From assembly GCF_900099995.1 (NCBI RefSeq), contig NZ_FNCZ01000001.1, positions 1,426,001-1,490,000 on the forward strand: a stretch of 64,000 nt of DNA, given 5' to 3'. Positions 1-7,502 of this stretch are shown here, piece after piece. The notes under the pieces are model-generated. The model was given only the letters and a program-made list of their open reading frames with translations, made no database searches and was not told the DNA's origin. Source of the DNA: Winogradskyella thalassocola (GTDB taxonomy: Bacteria; Bacteroidota; Bacteroidia; Flavobacteriales; Flavobacteriaceae). The translations under genes and the position numbers were made by a program. Numbering within the stretch: the first letter of the stretch is position 1; each line of letters starts with the position of its first letter.

Positions 1-198
1 GGGCATAGACTTATACCAATCAATATGAGTTTTTTGCTGTCCTACTAGAAAATTTTTTAGAAACTCCATTAGAATTTAATCCCAATTCCCAGAACTTTAT
101 AGGTGTCTAAAACAGATGCTTAATTTTAAGTTTACTGAGTATTAGATGCTGTTAAATGAAAATATATCTTATTTTTGACTAATGGAAATAACTAATTT
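1..198. other. left-edge non-coding stretch
   Basis: No reading frame here can be assigned to a gene. Short open stretches at the left edge stop within the first 50 bases and could be the tail of a gene outside the window, but nothing is recognisable. The right half is the leader of the UDP-glucuronate decarboxylase gene and contains its candidate promoter. Confidence 0.5.
170..177 (+). promoter_or_regulatory. candidate -7 promoter element
   Basis: TATTTTTG matches the Bacteroidota -7 consensus TAnnTTTG and lies 21 bases before the ATG at 199. No clear -33 TTG/TTTG is seen at the expected spacing, so this is a half-site call. Confidence 0.45.
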
Positions 199-1143
199 AT
201 GAAAAGAATTTTGGTAACTGGTGGGGCTGGATTTGTCGGTTCTCACTTATGTGAACGTCTATTAAATGAAGGTAATGAAATTATTTGTTTAGATAATTAT
301 TTTACGGGTTCTAAGCGAAACATTGAACATTTAATGGATCACCATTATTTTGAATTAGTGCGACATGATATTACTAATCCTTATATGGCGGAAGTAGATG
401 AAATATATAATCTAGCGTGTCCTGCTTCACCTGTGCATTACCAGCATAACCCTATAAAAACCGTAAAAACGTCTGTTATGGGAGCAATTAATATGTTGGG
501 ACTAGCAAAACGTGTAGGAGCAAAAATATTACAGGCCTCTACTAGTGAGGTATATGGTGATCCAGCGGTACATCCACAACCTGAGAGTTATTGGGGGAAT
601 GTAAATCCTATTGGATTGCGGTCTTGTTACGATGAGGGTAAGCGTTGTGCAGAAACTCTATTCATGGATTATCATAATCAAAATGATGTAGATGTTAAAA
701 TCATTCGTATTTTTAATACATATGGTCCAAAAATGCATCCTCAAGATGGTCGTGTGGTTTCAAATTTTATTGTACAAGCTTTAAATGGTGATGATATTAC
801 TATTTTTGGTAATGGAACGCAAACTAGAAGTTTTCAGTATGTAGATGATTTAGTTGAAGGTATGCATAGAATGATGAATAGTAGAGATGGTTTTGTTGGC
901 CCGGTAAATATTGGAAACCCAATAGAATTTACTATGTTGGAATTGGCAAAAGAAGTAATCGATTTAACAAATTCTAATTCTAAAATCACTTTTCTTCCGT
1001 TACCACAAGATGATCCTTTACAACGTCAGCCAAATATTAGTTTAGCAAAGAAAGAATTAGATGGTTGGGAACCTAAAGTGCATTTGAAAGAAGGATTAGG
1101 GCATACAATTAAATATTTTGATAAATTATTAAAAGGGATATAA
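199..1143 (+). CDS. UDP-glucuronate decarboxylase (UDP-xylose synthase) family protein
   Basis: This is a short-chain dehydrogenase/epimerase of 314 residues, the usual bacterial UXS length. The Rossmann motif TGGAGFVG is at residues 7-14, the STSEVYG segment at 114-120, and the catalytic Tyr144-xxx-Lys148 lies in YDEGKR, a context typical of UDP-glucuronate decarboxylases. The expected reaction is NAD-dependent oxidation and decarboxylation of UDP-glucuronate to UDP-xylose in the cytoplasm, feeding surface polysaccharide synthesis. The UDP-glucose dehydrogenase that would make its substrate is not in the window; it may lie to the left. A candidate promoter precedes it and a strong hairpin follows it. 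A related dTDP/UDP-sugar 4,6-dehydratase is the main alternative, but the YDEGKR motif argues against it. Confidence 0.88.
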   Translation: MKRILVTGGAGFVGSHLCERLLNEGNEIICLDNYFTGSKRNIEHLMDHHYFELVRHDITNPYMAEVDEIYNLACPASPVHYQHNPIKTVKTSVMGAINMLGLAKRVGAKILQASTSEVYGDPAVHPQPESYWGNVNPIGLRSCYDEGKRCAETLFMDYHNQNDVDVKIIRIFNTYGPKMHPQDGRVVSNFIVQALNGDDITIFGNGTQTRSFQYVDDLVEGMHRMMNSRDGFVGPVNIGNPIEFTMLELAKEVIDLTNSNSKITFLPLPQDDPLQRQPNISLAKKELDGWEPKVHLKEGLGHTIKYFDKLLKGI

Positions 1144-1157
1144 CCGTATTCCTCTAT

Positions 1158-1203
1158 AAAAAAAGCCGTCTTAAAAAACTAATAGTTTTAAGACGGCTTT
1201 TTT
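1158..1203. terminator. bidirectional intrinsic terminator
   Basis: An inverted repeat with arms at 1162-1176 and 1186-1200 (core AAAGCCGTCTTAAAA) is flanked by A and T runs. It lies between two convergent genes ending at 1143 and 1220, so it can stop transcription from both sides. Confidence 0.9.
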
Positions 1204-1219
1204 ATAATTAATAAGCGTA

Positions 1220-1792
1220 TTACAACTTAAACACAGCTTGTAAGTGATATTGATAATGATTATTGTCATAACCACTATCTGAATGGTTAAAAGCAAATTT
1301 AGCAATAGTTTGAGCTCTTAAGCCAAAAGTTCTATTTCTGTTTAACCAAAATAAAACGCCACCACCAATGTTTGCAGAGATGTTAGTCTCATCTATATGA
1401 AAGAAACCTACACCAGCATTAGCATATAAGTTAAACCAATCATTTCTAGCACGACCAAAAAGAAGTTCTCCAAAATAATATTTTACATGTGTATCTAAAG
1501 ATAAATAGTTATAATCCTCATTTGTATAACGGTAATCAATACTCGAATCATCGGTAAAACCGTTAAAAGTAATTGATTGTTCTATTGCAAATTGGTCTGT
1601 CCAGTTAAATTCAACTGCAGCAGAAATAGGAGTATTAAAGCTCCAATCCTCAGGACTATTAATTGGAGACTTAGTTCCCAAACTATTGATAGCATTGACA
1701 CCAATGCTCAGAAACCAATCTTTATCGTTTCTTTGTGCAAAAGAAGAGATGCTAAATGTTATTAATAAAGCTAGTAAAAGTATTTTTTTCAT
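1220..1792 (-). CDS. outer-membrane beta-barrel family protein
   Basis: This 190-residue protein has a clear signal peptide (hydrophobic residues 4-17, cleavage near SSFAQ at 16-20). The remainder has alternating polar and aromatic residues typical of beta strands and ends in a hydrophobic strand finishing AVFKL. It resembles the small 8-stranded outer-membrane beta-barrel proteins common in Bacteroidota, with 'FNWTDQFAIEQS' and 'GVGFFHIDE' as barrel-like strands. The cargo or ligand is unknown; a structural or porin role is only inferred. It has a good promoter of its own and shares a bidirectional terminator with the preceding gene. Confidence 0.72.
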   Translation of the reverse strand: MKKILLLALLITFSISSFAQRNDKDWFLSIGVNAINSLGTKSPINSPEDWSFNTPISAAVEFNWTDQFAIEQSITFNGFTDDSSIDYRYTNEDYNYLSLDTHVKYYFGELLFGRARNDWFNLYANAGVGFFHIDETNISANIGGGVLFWLNRNRTFGLRAQTIAKFAFNHSDSGYDNNHYQYHLQAVFKL

Positions 1793-1808
1793 ACTAAAAT
1801 AATTTTTT

Positions 1809-1839
1809 CAAAGGTAAACTTTAATGATTATAAAACAAA
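1809..1839 (-). promoter_or_regulatory. promoter of the beta-barrel protein gene
   Basis: On the minus strand, TTTG (1839-1836), a 19-base spacer and TACCTTTG (1816-1809) match the Bacteroidota vegetative promoter TTTG-N19-TAnnTTTG. The start codon follows 16 bases after the -7 element, giving a very short leader. Confidence 0.75.
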
Positions 1840-2045
1840 TATAGAGGTAAAGTTATTATAATAATAATCAAAAAAAATTAAAATTGATTTAAAATGGACA
1901 TAAAACCGATTTATTAGGGGGATTTTCGTCATTTTTTGCATTTAAATAATAATAATTTTTAAAAAGTTCAATTCATATGGCTTAAGGCTAGCCTAAAATA
2001 AAAAAAACAGAAAGAAAAAATTTCTATATTTTAAGAGACTTTAAA

Positions 2046-3107
2046 TTAAAAGATATTGAAAATATTAGTTTTCTTTAATATTTTCTCCTTAATTATATGC
2101 TTTGTATAATTTCTATTAGAGTAAACTAAGTATAAACGACTCGTTATAAAAATAGTAGCTAGTTGAATACAATTGATAATAATTCTTAAGGGTTTGAAAG
2201 ACATTTTAATTTTGTGCCAAAAACCTCTATATTTCATGTAATTATTAGAGGTAATATCAGAGAATTCAGGAAAATAATATTTAGCTAACTCTAAATAAGA
2301 TTGACCATATTTGGAATTCATCATATTCTGGATAATATTATTGTCCTTATGTGTTCCTATAGAAAGCAAATCATAAATTGATTTTAAGCTTATTATATTA
2401 TAATAAAGACCTTTATCATTTAGTTGCCAGCTTAATATCAAGTGTTGGCTTAGATAGTGTGTATTAGGAATAGCGATTGTATTTATAATTTTTTTAGAAT
2501 TAAGAATGAATTCCATATTCATTAGTGGCCAATGTGTTTTGTTTAGTAGCTCGGAATGTAGTTCAATTGCAGCTAATTCATTATCTGAGATTAAACGATC
2601 AAGATGTCTAAAATCCTTTTTTTTGTATGCAAAGCCAAATGTTTTGTTATAGCCTGAGTTTTTCAAAATATCAAAAGCATTATGCACTTCTGATTTTTCG
2701 ACTAAAATATCAATATCACCAACCATACGTTCCCCATTATCTTTATAACATCCTGAAACTAGTAACGCAGTACCTTTTAAAAAGACATGATTTATATTGT
2801 TTTGGTTTAAAATATGCGATATAGTATGTACTTGATTGAGTATTCTTAAATTTCTAGACCTATTTATGTTAGTGATTTCTTCTAAGTAACCAATCAATTC
2901 TTCGGGTAATATATGAAGAAGTTGTTTCGCTTTTAATCTACAATATATTGTAGGTAATACTAGGTGTTTGCTACCTTCAATCACTATACTATCCCAATTA
3001 AAAGAAGAGTTACTAATCGTTTTCTCGAGTTTAGAATTTGGAGTGTCAAAACTTAAGATATCTGCAATATGTTGATATGTAGTAGCTAAATTATTCATAG
3101 ACCTCAA
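2046..3107 (-). CDS. nucleotidyltransferase family protein (NTP_transf_5 type)
   Basis: This 353-residue protein fits the uncharacterised nucleotidyltransferase family often called NTP_transf_5. Visible hallmarks are Lys-Gly-Thr at 111-113 and the metal-binding pair Asp131-x-Asp133 in GDIDILV, with a downstream GYN turn near 150. An ATG three codons in is an equally possible start. It is the last gene of a three-gene minus-strand cassette, 22 bases after the HPr-kinase-like gene. In some RiPP (lasso peptide) clusters proteins of this family accompany an HPr-kinase-like enzyme and act on the phosphorylated peptide; applying that here is inference. The C-terminal third (about 280-353) is basic and partly hydrophobic. 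The substrate is unknown. Confidence 0.72.
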   Translation of the reverse strand: MRSMNNLATTYQHIADILSFDTPNSKLEKTISNSSFNWDSIVIEGSKHLVLPTIYCRLKAKQLLHILPEELIGYLEEITNINRSRNLRILNQVHTISHILNQNNINHVFLKGTALLVSGCYKDNGERMVGDIDILVEKSEVHNAFDILKNSGYNKTFGFAYKKKDFRHLDRLISDNELAAIELHSELLNKTHWPLMNMEFILNSKKIINTIAIPNTHYLSQHLILSWQLNDKGLYYNIISLKSIYDLLSIGTHKDNNIIQNMMNSKYGQSYLELAKYYFPEFSDITSNNYMKYRGFWHKIKMSFKPLRIIINCIQLATIFITSRLYLVYSNRNYTKHIIKEKILKKTNIFNIF

Positions 3108-3129
3108 TACAGACTACTAATATAGACTA

Positions 3130-4266
3130 TTAATTTTCGTGATTAAATTGTTTAAATAACGTTGAGATTTTAGAAGACACACTATTAGTATCACTATACG
3201 TTAATTGAAGTAGTTTAGCTTTTTGTAGCCAATCTAAAAATTGCTGAGCATGCTGAGGATTTGGTGATAACCAAGAGTCTTCTATTATGGTTTCTAAAAT
3301 GTGTTTGATAGAAATCGGCTCTATTATGGTGTCTGATTCGGGTTTGTAATTTACTAAAACAATTGCCTGGCATGAATAATGATCGTGTTTTGGTTTTATA
3401 CAAGGCATGTACTTTAATTGACCTTTAGTTTTGTTAAATTCTACTATTGGTAATTCTTCGAAATTCTTTACTAGTGGTTGCAGTAGGTTAAAAGCTCCTT
3501 CTTTAATAGAAATAGATAAAGGATTATAGTATATATGTTGATTTTCAGAGAGCAAAGGAGAAACATCATCAGCTAATAATTCAAAGCCATTTATAGCTAA
3601 TAATGCGGATAACGTACTTTTTCCTTTTCCGGATTTCCCAATAAAAAGGATAGATGAATTACCATCTGTAATAGTTGAACCATGAAGCGTTCCAATCCAA
3701 TCTTGTTCCGTTTTATTATGTAAAGAACAGAGTAGTTGCATGATGAATTTACCTTGTAAAAGATGATATTCTTTTTTAGGAACACAAGACATTAATTCTC
3801 CATTCTTAAAAAGGTATAAGTTATCATTCTTTAAATAAATATCGAATATTACATCGGTTTCAGTTGTGGTTGTTTTACTATAATGTGCAATAGCAGGATG
3901 AACTGTTTTTAGTACTAGCTCAGAGCTGTAATAAATTTGAATATTTTTAGAGCCAAATAAGTAATGCTTAGAAATATTTCGATAAGATATATTTAAAACG
4001 TCCGAACTTTTATTAGGCAGGCTATAAGGAGTATTACAGTCTTTGAGGTAATTATGAATGGTTTCAGAAAGATTTGAGCTATCTGAGTTACAACTATGAT
4101 TTGAAATAGTAGAGGAAAATTCGGTTTGCGTATCGGATGCAAGATAAGAATCCAAAAGTAGCCTAAATTCCGAATTAATAATACTGTAACTATTAGAAAT
4201 GGCATACCACAATACCCAATAGTCACCAAACATTTTTTCATATGTTGGTGCTAATTTAGTATTCAA
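3130..4266 (-). CDS. HPr-kinase-like (HprK-related) protein
   Basis: In this 378-residue protein the second half resembles the HPr kinase/phosphorylase fold. The P-loop GKSGKGKS is at 210-217, preceded by LHGST at 204-208 (the equivalent of the HprK His region) and followed by LLADDVSPL at 230-238, matching the 'LVADD' segment of HprK. The first 120 residues are Ser/Asn-rich and match nothing I recognise; the HprK N-terminal domain is absent. No HPr or other phosphotransferase-system gene is nearby, so sugar regulation is unlikely. The gene lies 15 bases after a 54-residue peptide gene and 22 bases before a nucleotidyltransferase gene. The likely role is ATP-dependent phosphorylation of the peptide or a partner; this is inference by analogy with peptide-modifying kinases of lasso peptide clusters. 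Confidence 0.7.
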   Translation of the reverse strand: MNTKLAPTYEKMFGDYWVLWYAISNSYSIINSEFRLLLDSYLASDTQTEFSSTISNHSCNSDSSNLSETIHNYLKDCNTPYSLPNKSSDVLNISYRNISKHYLFGSKNIQIYYSSELVLKTVHPAIAHYSKTTTTETDVIFDIYLKNDNLYLFKNGELMSCVPKKEYHLLQGKFIMQLLCSLHNKTEQDWIGTLHGSTITDGNSSILFIGKSGKGKSTLSALLAINGFELLADDVSPLLSENQHIYYNPLSISIKEGAFNLLQPLVKNFEELPIVEFNKTKGQLKYMPCIKPKHDHYSCQAIVLVNYKPESDTIIEPISIKHILETIIEDSWLSPNPQHAQQFLDWLQKAKLLQLTYSDTNSVSSKISTLFKQFNHEN

Positions 4267-4281
4267 AATAGAAATAGAAAT

Positions 4282-4446
4282 TTAATCGAATGGGTTTCCA
4301 CCTGGATCAGGAGGTAGAGATTGTGCCTGCGATTTAAGTGGATTTAAAATCACAAATGTTCCTACTGCAGTTATTGCAGCATATTTACCCATTTTTGAAA
4401 TGGCTTCTTTACGAGTGATTTTATCTGAGTTGTTTTCTTGCTTCAT
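4282..4446 (-). CDS. 54-residue secreted-type small peptide, candidate precursor
   Basis: This small gene opens a three-gene minus-strand operon. The peptide has a polar, charged N-terminus (about 1-21) containing RKEAISKMGKYAA, a hydrophobic stretch at about 22-36 and a possible signal-peptidase site at SQA/QS (39-43). A 12-residue Pro/Gly/Asp-rich tail follows, SLPPDPGGNPFD, ending in Asp. Cys is absent. Its stop is 15 bases before the kinase-like gene, so translation is probably coupled. The layout (leader-like part, cleavage site, short tail) looks like a peptide precursor, but no known family is recognised. It could instead be a small envelope protein. The frame is well supported by its codon pattern and tight spacing; the function is not. 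Confidence 0.6.
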   Translation of the reverse strand: MKQENNSDKITRKEAISKMGKYAAITAVGTFVILNPLKSQAQSLPPDPGGNPFD

Positions 4447-4598
4447 GGCTCTTGCCCTAAATTTGAGTTCAAAAATAATAAAATTATTTATTTAAAAAAG
4501 TAATAATACGAAAAGGTTTACATTTAATTTAAATTTACTCTATGAAACAGCATAGTTCTCTGTTGAATTACACTTAAAATGTAAAACTACCACCATAA

Positions 4599-4650
4599 AA
4601 AAACCATGGGTTTCATTCTTATTTACGAAATAAGTGAGCGTATGGTTTTT
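4599..4650. other. nested hairpin in non-coding DNA
   Basis: The outer arms AAAAACCAT (4599-4607) and ATGGTTTTT (4642-4650) enclose an inner stem CTTATTT/AAATAAG (4618-4624 and 4628-4634). It has an A run on one side and a T run on the other, like a terminator, but no gene ends directly beside it. Confidence 0.4.
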
Positions 4651-5060
4651 AATATATCTATACAGTACTTTTTTTAACTGTTTTCTAATTGCTTTTACGT
4701 TAAATATAGCTCTTAAATTAAGTCGGTAATATACGCTAATTTGTTAAAAATCATACATAATATAAAATTTAACTTTATAAAAAATAAAGTGTTAGTGTCT
4801 TCTAAGTGTAAGTTGGTAGCTATAGAAAAACTACTGGCACTTATGTTAAACCTTCATGGTTCAACGAGATTTAAGTTAACACCAAATAGAATTCGCATAT
4901 GAGTATAATTCAATTCACATAAAAGCTTGAATTGCTAATGGTAAGCCCTTATTTTTAACTTAAAATATATTGAAAAGAAAAGTATGTTAACTAACGCCTT
5001 GGATTAGCTAAATTGTTTTTCAAGGAAACTACATTTTATTTTTTTGTAATTGGTGGTAAC

Positions 5061-5093
5061 AACAAAGCGCACCTTTAGAAGGTGCGCTTTGTT
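5061..5093 (-). terminator. intrinsic terminator after the 726-aa T9SS protein gene
   Basis: A perfect inverted repeat has arms AACAAAGCGCACCTT and AAGGTGCGCTTTGTT around a three-base loop. It lies 24 bases past the stop of the minus-strand gene. Confidence 0.88.
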
Positions 5094-5116
5094 ATTTATT
5101 ATTAAAAATTTTATAC

Positions 5117-7297
5117 TTATCTTAAAATTACTTTTTGAGTTTTGTTTTGAGCTGCATTATGCAGTTTTACTACATAGATGCCATTATTTAATTTACTTGC
5201 ATCTATAGCTTGTGATCTAAGATTGGTTTGTAATAACGTTGTGGATATCAAACGTCCTTGAACATCATAAATAGATGCTGTTGTAGGTTCTAATAATTGA
5301 CCAGCAATAACAATGGTATTATCTGCTTTATTGGTGTAAATGTTTAATTCGTCTAAGTTACTATCTAGTGTAGATAATGTGCTATTCGATACGCGTAAGT
5401 AAAAACGCCCCGTTCCATAAAGGTCTGCACTTGGTGTAAGAACGTAATTGCTAGTGTTTAAAAGAGTTGATGTATTATCAACATTGTCTTCTAAATAAAC
5501 GTCTACTGAGCTGGGTAAATTAGTTTCAATGATACTAAAAGTAAGTTGCTCTCCTTGGTTTGCATTTACTCCTAATGGAATTGTAATATCAGTATAGTCC
5601 GTTTTACCAAGGGCCTGCACTGCGAAAGGGACTCCTGTATTTTCTTGAACTAAATGCGAATACAAAGCAAAAGAAGGAGCTACACCTCCTAATAAACTCG
5701 CGTCATAGCCTGGATCTAAATCGAGACTAGAATATTCTGTAAAGAAAATATCAGTTATAAAATTATCAGTAGTTTTATTTAGATTTAACTTTAAATTGGT
5801 AATTGCAGTTGAAGTACTTCTCCCTGTAATAAAATCATCTCCCCCAGAAGCTAAACGCATATCGGTACTGGTTGTAGTAAATTCAATATTACCACCTAAA
5901 CTATTGGAAGCTACAAAAAAGCCCTGACCTGGTGCGATATTTATATCGGTGTTCAATAAAGCACTTATTATGGTGTAATCTCCAGCAGAACTCCCATCTG
6001 TACTGTCGTTATAACCATATATAACAACAGCACTAGGATCTAATAAACTAGCGTTATGCGATAAAAATTCCTGTGCATCTAAGTAAGAAGGAAAAGGGTT
6101 TCCAATTAAGTTTAAGGTACTCTCTGTACCTTGATCAATATAGGTTTGGACCAATCCAGTACTTACCGCACCTTCAAAGGTTACGAGATTACTTAGCGCT
6201 CCTTCTGCAATACCCGAGCGATACCCTTTGCCAGCAGCTAATGGTGTTGTGTCAGTGTCGTTCCAAAGTTCATAAGGACTGGTATTGCTATCATTATCAA
6301 AACGACCAAATAATACTTCAGGTCCTGTAGGATTGGATGTTATGTTAGGGTTGTTAGCTATAAATGTATTAAAAGCTTGTCCAGACAATGGTGCGCTTAT
6401 TAAGTCATTACCATTTACAGAGTCGTTATTGTTTACATGGCGATTATATTTTACAATTCCCGAAATTGTACCATCTGAAATTAAACTTGAATACAGCATT
6501 GAATTAGATTCTAGTGTTAATTCATTTGAAACCGTTAATGTCATTCCTGAATTGACGCGTACATAACCACCAGCTTCTACGATTATTGATTTTACGGTTA
6601 TACTTCCATTAATTTCTAGTGTGGCACCAGATTTCACTGTTATTGCACTATTTAGAAGATTGCCTTGAAGCTTTAAGGTGCCTGTAATAACTGTTGTTGT
6701 GCCAGAGTATGTGTTAGATGCTGTAGTTACGAGCGTATTATTTCCTGTTTTTTGCATATTACCTGTGCCTTGCATGACTCCATTTACAACAATTTCTCCT
6801 GAACCTAAATTCCCGAATTCGACAGTATTACTATTTATGAATATAGTTTGGTCGATTATGAAGCCACCACTAGAATTTGAGTGTATTTGTACGCTAGGAC
6901 CATCAATGCCTATTGGAGTATTTATAGTATGGGTAGCAATTGAAGCATTGTAAATACCTCCTGACACGGATAGTCCTCCGTTGATATTGTTTATAGTTCT
7001 AGCTGAAGTTGCAGCAGATTCAAAATCGAGAGTGTTTACAAGGTAAAAGCGACCATTAGTTGACATGATAGTATTGTTATTATGGCCTATTTTAACGAAA
7101 TTTCTTGTGGTGCTGCCACTGTCAGGATCTCCTTGAGAAATAGTTGAAGTTTCATAATACCATGGTAGTTGGCCATCTCCAAAATTACCTGTAGTAACGT
7201 CACTTCGACTAAAAACATTTTGTTGAGCATATATTTCGCTGCTCATAAAAAACAACGTGAAAAGGGTTAAAATAGAATAGACATGTTTTTTAATCAT
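5117..7297 (-). CDS. T9SS type A sorting domain protein with autotransporter-like beta-strand repeats
   Basis: This 726-residue secreted protein has a signal peptide at 1-25 (ending EIYAQ). Residues about 60-255 are rich in short beta strands and Gly/Asn/Thr. They include a segment of the autotransporter-associated beta-strand type around 179-212 (GTGNMQKTGN, YSGTTTVITGTLKL), pointing to a beta-helix. From about 255 to the end it carries a module shared with the two following proteins (KYNRHV, GNPFPSYL, APGQGFFVAS, DPGYD, SLYSHLV). It ends in the T9SS type A signal (GRLISTTLL, GIYVVKLHNA, final KVILR). It should be exported by Sec, then by the type IX system, and attached to or released from the cell surface. 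Adhesion is a plausible role but not shown. Confidence 0.85.
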   Translation of the reverse strand: MIKKHVYSILTLFTLFFMSSEIYAQQNVFSRSDVTTGNFGDGQLPWYYETSTISQGDPDSGSTTRNFVKIGHNNNTIMSTNGRFYLVNTLDFESAATSARTINNINGGLSVSGGIYNASIATHTINTPIGIDGPSVQIHSNSSGGFIIDQTIFINSNTVEFGNLGSGEIVVNGVMQGTGNMQKTGNNTLVTTASNTYSGTTTVITGTLKLQGNLLNSAITVKSGATLEINGSITVKSIIVEAGGYVRVNSGMTLTVSNELTLESNSMLYSSLISDGTISGIVKYNRHVNNNDSVNGNDLISAPLSGQAFNTFIANNPNITSNPTGPEVLFGRFDNDSNTSPYELWNDTDTTPLAAGKGYRSGIAEGALSNLVTFEGAVSTGLVQTYIDQGTESTLNLIGNPFPSYLDAQEFLSHNASLLDPSAVVIYGYNDSTDGSSAGDYTIISALLNTDINIAPGQGFFVASNSLGGNIEFTTTSTDMRLASGGDDFITGRSTSTAITNLKLNLNKTTDNFITDIFFTEYSSLDLDPGYDASLLGGVAPSFALYSHLVQENTGVPFAVQALGKTDYTDITIPLGVNANQGEQLTFSIIETNLPSSVDVYLEDNVDNTSTLLNTSNYVLTPSADLYGTGRFYLRVSNSTLSTLDSNLDELNIYTNKADNTIVIAGQLLEPTTASIYDVQGRLISTTLLQTNLRSQAIDASKLNNGIYVVKLHNAAQNKTQKVILR

Positions 7298-7442
7298 CTT
7301 AGGGGTGATTTAATTGTTTAGAGATATTAGTTTCAGTAAATATATATGAGTTTTTATAACGGCAATAAGCGAAAACGTTTGCGTGTTAATAAATTGTTGT
7401 GAATAGGTTAATTTTTTTAATATTTGATAATTTTATACACAA

Positions 7443-7477
7443 AAAAAACGCGCTAAACCAAGTTTAGCGCGTTTTTT
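7443..7477 (-). terminator. intrinsic terminator after the 1953-aa T9SS protein gene
   Basis: Arms AAAAAACGCGCTAAAC (7443-7458) and GTTTAGCGCGTTTTTT (7462-7477) surround a three-base loop, 25 bases past the stop of the minus-strand gene. Confidence 0.9.
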
Positions 7478-7502
7478 AAAACAGTAAGCTAGTTGTAAGA
7501 TA

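Larger units (their letters stand above)
4447..5116. other. 670-base intergenic region upstream of the peptide cassette
   Basis: I find no credible gene on either strand. It holds a possible -7 element for the peptide gene (CAAAAATA at 4470-4477, read TATTTTTG on the minus strand), a nested hairpin at 4599-4650 (AAAACCAT/ATGGTTTT outside, CTTATTT/AAATAAG inside) and the terminator of the next gene at 5061-5093. The AT-rich stretch 4660-5040 shows nothing else. A small RNA or long leader cannot be excluded. Confidence 0.5.

Noticed and set aside
3130-4266. Genuine HPr kinase of carbon regulation
   Set aside because: The N-terminal HprK domain is missing, there is no HPr or PTS gene nearby, and the gene is locked into a cassette with a small peptide gene.
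4282-4446. Twin-arginine signal in the 54-residue peptide
   Set aside because: Only Arg-Lys is present, without the S/T-RR-x-F-L-K pattern, so a Tat signal is not supported.
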